A DNA stretch of 64,000 nucleotides from Phytopythium helicoides. Its lineage: Eukaryota; Oomycota; Peronosporomycetes; Pythiales; Pythiaceae. The position numbers were made by a program, and so were the translations under genes. Position 1 is the stretch's first letter. The number at the start of each line of letters is the position of its first letter. Of this stretch, positions 36,378 through 45,612 are shown one piece after another. The notes beneath the pieces are model-generated. The model did not search any database. It saw only the letters and a list, made by a program, of their open reading frames with translations, and was not told the origin of the DNA. Location: contig JANFNE010000066.1 of assembly GCA_024867545.1 (NCBI GenBank), positions 1 to 64,000 of the forward strand, read 5' to 3'.

Positions 36378-39098
36378 GATTGTGGTGCTGCCGCTGCGAT
36401 CGACTGGGACGACGCTGGCGGTGGCGGGACGGCGCGTCTTCACCTGAGACTTCGCCTTGAGCTGCTGCTCCGCACGAACCCGGCGCTCCTTGGCGGCCAT
36501 ACGCCCAGCTTGGTACTGCTCGGTCTCGGCGTATCTCATGTACCGAGCGTCGGCGGTGGGTGGCGTCCAAGCGGGGCGACGGCGCTCGCACGCAGCAGTG
36601 CGCTTGGACTTCTTCGTCTTGTTGTTGTTGTTGTTGTTGTTGTTGTTGCTGCTGCTGCTGCTGGCTGTGGTTCTGCTGGCTGTGGTGCTGGAGGACATGG
36701 TCGGCGTACCCTTGGTTGGCGATACGGTCTCCAGCGTCGGATTTGACATCGTAGCAATGGTTGAGGTCGTAGACATCGATGTGGCTGTGGTCGAGGACGT
36801 GTCCAGAATCTCAGTGGTCGCGGATACGGTCGAGTCTCCTTCCATGTCCTCATCGGGCACAAGATCAACGCTGGGAGTGGCGGCCTCGAGAACAACAGCA
36901 TCAATCGCAGCTTGAAGAATCTCACCGACCACCAGTTCCACTCGGAGGGTGTCTTCATGTTGTTGTTGTTGTTGTTGTTGTTGTTGTCGTTGTCGTTGTT
37001 GTTGTGGTTCTTCTTCTTCTTCTTGTTCTTCACGAGCATCCATGTTGTCGCTCTCGCCATCAACTCCACGGCCCGGAACCACGGAGGAACCCACAACAAG
37101 CGAACCACCACCCGAAGTCTCGGCCTCGATGACCACCGCATCAACCACAGCCTCCAGGATCTCCACCACCACCAATTGCACGTGACAGTCCTCGTCATCC
37201 GCATCGGAGCTGGCGTTGTCGACCTCGCTTGTTGGAACAACCTGAGAGGTCGGGCGGACACTACTGGCCAACGTGTGCGTGAGAGCAGCGGTATCAGCAG
37301 CAGCGTCGACTTTGCCGTCCTCAAGCTGAGCGTTCTCAGGCTCCGCGTCTTCAGGCTCTGCAGTAGGAGGCTCAACTGTGTCTAGACAGAGCTCGGGAAG
37401 GTACATCGCGAGCTCTCCTTGCAGATACGCCATCGCGGCGAGGCGGTTGCGGAGTCTGGCAACGACACCATCGACGAATGTGAGGTCATGAGTTGCCACC
37501 GGATCGCAAGTACAGGCGTCAATCTCTGCGAGCTCGTCAGCAGAAAGTCGAGAACGGAGTCTGGTGACGACACCATCGACAAAGATCGTGTTGTCGGGGT
37601 AGCTCGTGAGTACAGTAGGGATGGCATCGATCTCAGACGCGCACGTATCAGCGCAGAAGAAGTGGTCGATTGGAGCAGTAGCACTCTTGACCGATGCTCC
37701 CTCCGAGGCAGCGACCTCCTCACTCCTCTCAGACGTCTCGCTCCTCTCGGACGCCTGGAACGTCCTCTGAATCGCGGTAGCAGCCGTGTCAATCTCGGGA
37801 CTTGGGGCGGTGGTCGCATCGGCGCTGATAGTCGCTCCGTCAGGGGTGGTCTCCTCACCGGGAATCTCTCCAGCAACAGCAGCTACTGTAGCGGTCTCAT
37901 CAGCAGGTGCGCTCTTCGCACCCGACGTCTCGTCGCCCGGAGAAGGTACATGAGCGCCACGCTCCGCGGACGTGTCGGCACCGGCACTGGCGCCGAAAGG
38001 CAGTAACATGCCACGGCGGCGAGCCAGGATGGCGTCAGCGGCTCCCCTCTCAAATAACTCGGCGAGGATCGGCACGGACCGCTTCGCGAAAGTTGTGATC
38101 GTGCGCCTGGTGGTCGGCAACGACGACGCGTCTTGGACAACGAGCAGTCGGTCGTTGCTGTCGGCGGCGGGGACGCTCTCGAGGTCGCTCTCTCCTCCCT
38201 CGCTGTCGCTCCTCAAGTCGCCGTCGAAGCAGAGCTCACTGCCACTGCGCTCCGTGTCGGTGGTATCGTCCAACTTCTTTCTCTTGTCCTCCATCAACAG
38301 CTCGCACCGCTCGTAAGCCTCCCGAGCCGACTCGAATCGCTTCGTCGCCTCAGTGAGCTCACGCTGGCGCTGTCTCTCGTGCTGCCAGTCCATGTCGCGC
38401 TCGAGGTCGTGGCGGGTCGTGAGGTCCATCTTGTGTTTGTCTAAGGCGAGCACGGCAGCCATGGTCGTCGGGAATCGCGGCGCGCCGGCCAGCACGGCCG
38501 ACATCTCGCTCCTGCGCTCCAGCTCGCGCTGGGTCTCAAGCGCGCGCTCGTGGCGGTGCGTGGCGTGGAGCGCGTCCAGCTGGCGCTTGGCGGCTTGAAG
38601 GGCGTCGGTCGTGGCGGTTGAAGTGGTCAAGGCGGTCGAAGCGGTCGAGGCGGTGGTCGGAGTGGTTGAGGCGGTCGAAGCGGTCGAAGCAGTGGCGCGG
38701 ACGGTCATGGCGCGGGCGGTCATGGCGGAGGGAGGCGGGTAGCGGTCGCTTGGTCAGCTGGTGGCGTCGACGGACGACGCGGGCGGGGCGTCTCGAAGGC
38801 GGCGGTGGCTCTCGAGAACTGGGCGACACCAGCGGCTGGCGGCGGTCGCGAGCCATCACGGCGAGCGGCGGAGGGCGGCGAGACCATGATGGATCTTGAT
38901 TGACGGAGAAGGTGTCGTGGAGAGGAAGAGGGTACTTTTTGGAGGGGTACTTTTTGGAGGGGACGCGAGTGGGGGAGGCATCATTGGAACGTATCAGAGG
39001 GATACTTTCGAGAGGTGTGCCGGATCCATAATGCTGCACTTTGTAACAACGACACCTACTCGAGACCCGACCAAGTTGCCTCCCTACCGCGACCGCGG
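35128..39098 (-). repeat. Array unit 8 (subfamily B)
   Basis: The longest uninterrupted unit (3971 bp), despite having only two copies of the upstream tandem repeat. Confidence 0.95.
36180..38723 (-). CDS. Array protein copy 8, complete (847 aa)
   Basis: The longest unbroken copy. It has an extended acidic/Gln segment (EEQEEEEE then PQQQRQR and 9 Gln), Asn runs of 9 and 18, and an altered leader (VRATASTAS instead of VRDTAATAS). Function unknown. Confidence 0.68.
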
Positions 39099-40278
39099 AA
39101 AGTATAGGTGCACGCACTTCAACAATAGCTTCAACCTTGCAGTCATACAACAAACAAGTCAACCGATCACGTGGACCACCCCGGACAGACACCCTGTGCC
39201 TCCTGCGTCCCGAATCTTCTGTACGTCTCCCAACGTGTGCAACGCGTCGGGATCCCGGGGAGGCCATGATAGACAGGCCGAGCACATGGACTCCCCGCGT
39301 TCACGAGTTGCGAGGATGCCATCGACAACAAAAGCGGCAACGGGACTGAATATTCGTCGGGAGCTTAGGCGTGTGTGCGTGATAAAGCTTATGCAAAGAT
39401 ATGCAGAACACACAACAAGCGCTACACACTCAGAGCGCTACGGATACGAGTGTCGTCGACTGGGGCTGGCTGGCTGGCTGGGTACGCAGTCGATGTCGAT
39501 GTCGATGTCGATGTCGATGGTGCTGTCGATGTCGATGTCGATGTCGGTGACGAGTGGGGTCTGTCAAGCTGTTGGGGGCCTTGATGCGGCAATGCATAGG
39601 ATAAATACGTGCAGGCGAGCATGGTTCGTACCATCGGGTGGCAGGCTGGTTGGGTGAGTCCGCACTCGATGATGCTGGCGAACGGTCGGAGCCGTGCTCT
39701 GGGGGCCTTGATGTGGCAATGCAGAGAATAAAGACGTGAAGATGAGCTTGGACGTTGAGCGTTAGACCTTGGAGCTTCGATCGAAGTCCTCTTGGCCCGG
39801 GGTCGGGGGTCAATCGGCGCGTGAAGGAAGCCACCAAGTGGATGCGCTGGTCGAAGCGCAGTCTGGTCGGTTGGTTTGGAACTCGGAACTGGGTCTGTCG
39901 ATTCGATTCAGGGAGCAGAGTATCGGATAAGGTCGACTCGGGTCGAGTAGAAGGTGTCTGCGAGGATCTTGGTGGCGACCTCGGTGACAGCAGTGATCGC
40001 AGACGCAGCGCAGGCGCAGGCGCAGGCGTAGACGCAGGCGTAGACGCAGACGCAGACGCAGACGCAGAGGCAGGCGTAGACACCGCAGAAGCCTAGTTGC
40101 TTTCTCAGCTCGTAGAGTGGGTGCATCCGTCCGTTCCTAGCGGAAGCGACACGTCTTGGCGGACTCACTCGCGTCTCGGAGACCTTGGATGCGCTTCAGG
40201 TTGGCCTCGCGCTGGGACTTGAAGCGCGAGCTATGCTCAAACGCGGTAGCGCGCTGCGGGGCGACCGTCGGTGGCTTC

Positions 40279-40328
<50 letters not shown>

Positions 40329-43063
40329 GATTGTGGTGCTGCCGCTGCGATCGACTGGGACGACGCTGGCGGTGGCGGGACGGCGCGTCTTCACCTGAGA
40401 CTTCGCCTTGAGCTGCTGCTCCGCACGAACCCGGCGCTCCTTGGCGGCCATACGCCCAGCTTGGTACTGCTCGGTCTCGGCGTATCTCATGTACCGAGCG
40501 TCGGCGGTGGGCGGCGTCCAAGCGGGGCGACGGCGCTCGCACGCAGCAGTGCGCTTGGACTTCTTCGTCTTCTTGTTGTTGTTGTTGTTGTTGTTGCTGC
40601 TGCTGCTGCTGCTGGCTGTGGTTCTGCTGGCTGTGGTGCTGGAGGACATGGTCGGCGTACCCTTGGTTGGCGATACGGTCTCCAGCGTCGGATTTGACAT
40701 CGTAGCAATGGTCGAGGTCGTAGACATCGATGTGGCTGTGGTCGAGGACGTGTTCAGAATCTCAGTGGTCGCGGATACGGTCGAGTCTCCTTCCATGTCC
40801 TCATCGGGCACAAGATCAACGCTGGGAGTGGCGGCCTCGAGAACAACAGCATCAATCGCAGCTTGAAGAATCTCACCGACCACCAGTTCCACTCGGAGGG
40901 TGTCTTCATGTTGTTGTTGTTGTTGTTGTTGTTGTTGTGCTTCTTCTTCTTCTTCTTGTTCTTCACGAGCATCCATGTTGTCGCTCTCGCCATCAACTCC
41001 ACGGCCCGGAACCACGGAGGAACCCACAACAAGCGAACCACCACCCGAAGTCTCGGCCTCGATGACCACCGCATCAACCACAGCCTCGAGGATCTCCACC
41101 ACCACCAATTGCACGTGACAGTCCTCGTCATCCGCATCGGCGCTGGTGTTGTCGACCTCGCTTGTTGGAACAACCTGAGAGGTCGGGCGGACACTACTGG
41201 CCAACGTGTGCGTGAGAGCAGCGGTATCAGCAGCAGCGTCGACTTTGCCGTCCTCAAGCTGAGCGTTCTCAGGCTCCGCGTCTTCAGGCTCTGCAGTAGG
41301 AGGCTCAACTGTGTCTAGACAGAGCTCGGGAAGGTACATCGCGAGCTCTCCTTGCAGATACGCCATCGCGGCGAGGCGGTTGCGGAGTCTGGCAACGACA
41401 CCATCGACGAATGTGAGGTCATGAGTCGCCACTGGATCGCAAGTACAGGCGTCAATCTCTGCGAACTCGTCAGCAGAGAGTCGAGAACGGAGTCTGGCGA
41501 CGACACCGTCGACAACGATCGTGTTGTCGGGGTAGCTCGTGAGTACAGTAGGGATGGCATCGATCTCAGACGCGCACGTATCAGCGCAGAAGAAGTGGTC
41601 GATTGGAGCAGTAGCACTCTTGACCGATGCTCCCTCCGAGGCAGCGACCTCCTCACTCCTCTCAGACGTCTCGCTCCTCTCGGACGCCTGGAACGTCCTC
41701 TGAATCGCGGTAGCAGCCGTGTCAATCTCGGGACTTGGGGCGGTGGTCGCATCGGCGCTGATAGTCGCTCCGTCAGGGGTGGTCTCCTCACCGGGAATCT
41801 CTCCAGCAACAGCAGCTACTGTAGCGGTCTCATCAGCAGGTGCGCTCTTCGCACCCGACGTCTCGTCGCCCGGAGAAGGTACATGAGCGCCACGCTCCGC
41901 GGACGTGTCGGCACCGGCACTGGCGCCGAAAGGCAGTAACATGCCACGGCGGCGAGCCAGGATGGCGTCAGCGGCTCCCCTCTCAAATAACTCGGCGAGG
42001 ATCGGCACGGACCGCTTCGCGAAAGTTGTGATCGTGCGCCTGGTGGTCGGCAACGACGACGCGTCTTGGACAACGAGCAGTCGGTCGTTGCTGTCGGCGG
42101 CGGGGACGCTCTCGAGGTCGCTCTCTCCTCCCTCGCTGTCGCTCCTCAAGTCGCCGTCGAAGCAGAGCTCACTGCCACTGCGCTCCGTGTCGGTGGTATC
42201 GTCCAACTTCTTTCTCTTGTCCTCCATCAACAGCTCGCACCGCTCGTAAGCCTCCCGAGCCGACTCGAATCGCTTCGTCGCCTCAGTGAGCTCACGCTGG
42301 CGCTGTCTCTCGTGCTGCCAGTCCATGTCGCGCTCGAGGTCGTGGCGGGTCGTGAGGTCCATCTTGTGTTTGTCTAAGGCGAGCACGGCAGCCATGGTCG
42401 TCGGGAATCGCGGCGCGCCGGCCAGCACGGCCGACATCTCGCTCCTGCGCTCCAGCTCGCGCTGGGTCTCAAGCGCGCGCTCGTGGCGGTGCGTGGCGTG
42501 GAGCGCGTCCAGCTGGCGCTTGGCGGCTTGGAGGGCGTCGGTCGTGGCGGTGGTCGGAGTGGTCGAGGCGGTCGAGGCGGTTGAAGCGGTGGTCGGAGTG
42601 GTTGAGGCGGTCGAAGCGGTCGCAGCAGTGTCGCGGACGGTCATGGCGCGGGCGGTCATGGCGGAGGGAGGCGGGTAGCGGTCGCTTGGTCAGCTGGTGG
42701 CGTCGACGGACGACGCGGGCGGGGCGTCTCGAAGGCGGCGGTGGCTCTCGAGAACTGGGCGACACCAGCGGCTGGCGGCGGTCGCGAGCCATCACGGCGA
42801 GCGGCGGAGGGCGGCGAGACCATGATGGATCTTGATTGACGGAGAAGGTGTCGTGGAGAGGAAGAGGGTACTTTTTGGAGGGGTACTTTTTGGAGGGGTA
42901 CTTTTTGGAGGGTACTTTTTGGAGGGGACGCGAGTGGGGGAGGCATGATTGGAACGTATCAGAGGGATACTTTCGAGAGGTGTGCCGGATCCATAATGCT
43001 GCACTTTGTAACAACGACACCTACTCGAGACCTGACCACGTTGCCTCCCTACCGCGACCGCGG
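39099..43063 (-). repeat. Array unit 9 (mosaic A/B)
   Basis: The last complete unit. Its coding part carries B markers, but the conserved flank near 39235-39260 has the A-type GTGTGCAACGCGTCGGG, so it is a recombinant or the product of gene conversion. Confidence 0.95.
40137..42659 (-). CDS. Array protein copy 9, complete (840 aa)
   Basis: An unbroken subfamily B copy at the right end of the array, with four copies of the tandem repeat upstream. The Glu/Gln region reads EEQEEEEEA then 9 Gln, lacking the Pro and Arg-broken Gln of other copies. Asn runs are 7 and 16. Function unknown. Confidence 0.68.
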
Positions 43064-43134
43064 AAAGTATAGGTGCACGCACTTCAACAATGGCTTCAAC
43101 CTTGCAGTCATACAACAAACAAGTCAACCAATCA

Positions 43135-43328
43135 CATCCTGCGTTGACGTGTCAATAGCTAGCGCTCGCCTTCGGCTCGCGGGTATGGCCGTGGTAAACC
43201 CGGCATTCTACGATAAAAGACGATGACTGGGAATGGAACCCAGTGAAAATGCAACAATGCCTGAGTATACAGTCCTATCTGCGGGCAACGCTGAGCGCAC
43301 CTGCAGACACTTTGTGGCCCCTGATGTG
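43135..43328 (-). other. Fanzor 3' flank, possible guide-RNA region
   Basis: About 190 bp of non-repeat DNA between the right edge of the array and the Fanzor stop codon. In TnpB and Fanzor loci the guide RNA is normally made from the region around and beyond the end of the nuclease gene, so this is where it would lie. The minus strand contains GCGAGCCGAAGGCGAGC (a short direct repeat near 43160-43180) and short GGGT/ACCC pairings. No structure could be computed, so this is a positional inference only. Confidence 0.35.
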
Positions 43329-45236
43329 TTAAGTTGGCGCTCGGCAAAAAACGTTAGGTCTTGGTTGACCACGGAACATGCAGTTGAGAAGCATCAGCAT
43401 GTTCTTCGAGGCGTTGACGTCGCGGTTCACAGTAGTACCAAAACAGCCATTGGATCGACAATGGAGCACACTATAAACCTTGCACGTCCGCCATTCCTTG
43501 TCCGTGCTGTTCTTGACCTTGCAGAGGCGGAGACTGTACTGGTATTCTAGCCGCCGGTGGCAACGTGAGTGAAGCTTGCTGGTGCGAAACTCATCAATTG
43601 ATTGTCGACAGTAGTTTCTCAACGTGTGCTCGAGTCTCTTGGCCGGCCCCGCGGGGCACTTCTTGATGAGTCCAGAGTAATCGGTATTGCTCCAATCTCC
43701 AAATCCAACCACCGTTCGCCTGCCTGCTTGCTGGGTCAGTCTCCGACATAGTTCATGTAGCTTTTTCTGCGCAAAGATGTACCGACCAAAACGCAGGTTG
43801 CGGAATCCCTTCGCCCGTGAAAATCCTAGCAGGTTTTCCATACGTGGAATAACGTATCGTGTGTACGTTTCCAGCAACTCGAGCGACGCGGTCTTCTTCG
43901 ACGGCATCTGACGCTCGGCCGCCAAAATGTCGGGACGCCGCTCCTTCCAGCAAGCTATCTTCTGGTTGCTCTTGTGGTAGCGAGCATCCTCGTAGAACTC
44001 ACGAGTAGAGCAGTGGACAGTCTCGCCGTCCTGGTTGGTTGCTACAAACATATCTCGTCTGCCAGGATCTAGGCCCCACATGACATCGTAGTCTTCTTCC
44101 CTGAGTGGGCGGTCTGTCGCCGGATGGGTTTTCCGCATGACGATGCTGACAGCCTTTCCGTCCGTCACGATCTCTCCTGCGAACTTCTTGTTGGCTGTTT
44201 CAAACTTCTCGATATTGAAGAGACTGTGCCACCAATCGTCTGCGACAGCATTCCAATCGTCACCTAAAGGAGGCACGCGAACACCAGCACGTAGAAGTAG
44301 ACTGTGGAGCGCCGTCTTGCACATCTTGAAGTGCGAGCACTTGAACCCATTCTTTGTCGGCAGGAGACTGAACGTGTGGACCTCTGGGATGTCCTGAACC
44401 GGCGATTCCTCTCCTCAATGTCGGTCAGAATCATGTAGGTGAGAGGAAGCAATCTGTTAGCCTCGTCGGACAAGTAGCCGCTCTCGTTGCGCGGGATCTG
44501 CTCTCGCCAAGCCTGCACCTCGGTATCGTTGCCGTTGTAGACAGGGTCCAGGGATGCTCTTGATCATGACGTAGGCCTCAGCACCATTCAAGTCATAGAC
44601 CCGCTTGATGTGACGGTGAAAGCGACGGTAGAAGTTGCGTACGATCGCGTTCTTGGTGTTAGTGGCCATCATTTGGGCTGCGTTCTGCTGCCACCCAGCG
44701 GTAATCTGCCGGTTGCTTGCACGTCGAGCGTCTTCACCTCGCCAAGTGTTGTACAGCGTGACTGATTGCTGGAATGCAGGAGACCCGAGTGTGGAGTTGG
44801 CGCTGCAAACACACGATAGGCATCTGTAGAAGAAGACCTGGTTGAGTGGCTCCACTGCATCGCCCAGCTGACACATCCGCACGGCGTGGATGTTGGCGAG
44901 GACGTAAGCCTCCAGCACGGCCTGGTCCATATCCGCCAGCACGGACTCCCACGGCAAAGTCATGGCCTCATCGCTCTTGCAAAACGCCTTGAGCGACGTC
45001 TTGACGCACACAAGCGAGGATTTGGCGTTAGCTGCGTCACGAGCTTCGACTTCGGCTCGTCGCCTCTTTGACTGACTCTTGCGTGGTTCTGCACTGCGCT
45101 TCTTCCTTTTAGACCTAGCACCAGCTGCATGTGTTGTCTTGGACCGACCTCGACGACTTGAGGAAGCAGTTCATGCCCATTTACGTGTATGCAGGCAGAG
45201 CTGCAAAGGCCGCTTTACTAGCTTGCCGTGGCTCAT
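43329..45236 (-). CDS. Fanzor RNA-guided nuclease (TnpB relative), frame-broken as assembled
   Basis: The eukaryotic counterpart of transposon TnpB, an RNA-guided DNA endonuclease. Three blocks of one protein follow each other: about 45110-44550, 44545-44395 and 44390-43329. The first has a basic, nuclear-signal-like start (RSKRKKRS, KRRRAEVE) and the third has the nuclease. RuvC-I is GLDPGRRD, Asp codon near 44069. At the RuvC-II position there is GFGDW (near 43700) instead of the usual Glu, and a Glu 36 residues later (IDEFRTSK, near 43592) fits the alternative Glu described for Fanzors. RuvC-III is VNRDVNASKNM (near 43421). The zinc finger pairs are LHSRC, with His where Cys is usual, and CRSNGC. 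Two single-base breaks separate the blocks, at GG (about 44548) and AA (about 44393); both can be homopolymer errors. The true start is unclear because a TGA lies in frame at about 45171. It could be a decayed or an intact gene. Confidence 0.85.
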
Positions 45237-45612
45237 GATGGAGCTCTGGAGATCCTTCCTATGGCATCTCCAACAAGCAATACGAAGTGTCAATGCAGTG
45301 CTGTTGTCATCGCTGGGGAGGCATCGCGCAGCCGATGAACTGCGCTGCCAGCTTGTCAATTGGGCAGTACCGTAACGACAGGTTTATTTAGTTTCACATC
45401 TCCTTTTCCACGTTTTCCGGTTGAGTGAGAGTTTGTGTCGATCGTTGTGCTGAGAAGGGTGAATGTAGAAATGGAGGTTTTTGTGGCCACAGCGCCAATG
45501 CCGGATTCCCCGGCAATTCATTCTGCGAACAGGTAAAAATACGCTCGATCAGTTCCCTCGATAAGCATTCTGTTTCATTGCAAGCCAAACCTTGGCATAG
45601 CTTGCTCTTGCA
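45237..45612. promoter_or_regulatory. Divergent spacer between Fanzor and next gene
   Basis: About 375 bp between the Fanzor start region (minus) and the plus-strand gene at 45613. It probably holds both promoters and possibly the right end of the Fanzor element. I saw no clear inverted repeat matching the other side. Confidence 0.4.

Larger units (their letters stand above)
1..43134. repeat. Tandem array of about 3.9-kb gene-bearing units
   Basis: A fixed landmark (AAAGTATAGGTGCACGC) recurs at 1, 3907, 7797, 11737, 15639, 27238, 31186, 35128, 39099 and 43064, always in the same orientation. The intact unit lengths are 3906, 3890, 3940, 3902, 3948, 3942, 3971 and 3965 bp; the fifth unit is stretched to about 11.6 kb by two transposon insertions. 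Between units the sequence is nearly identical except in microsatellites. The last unit stops after about 70 bp, where sequence in common with the other units ends. The array is open on the left, so the total copy number is unknown. Each unit holds one minus-strand reading frame. Confidence 0.97.
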
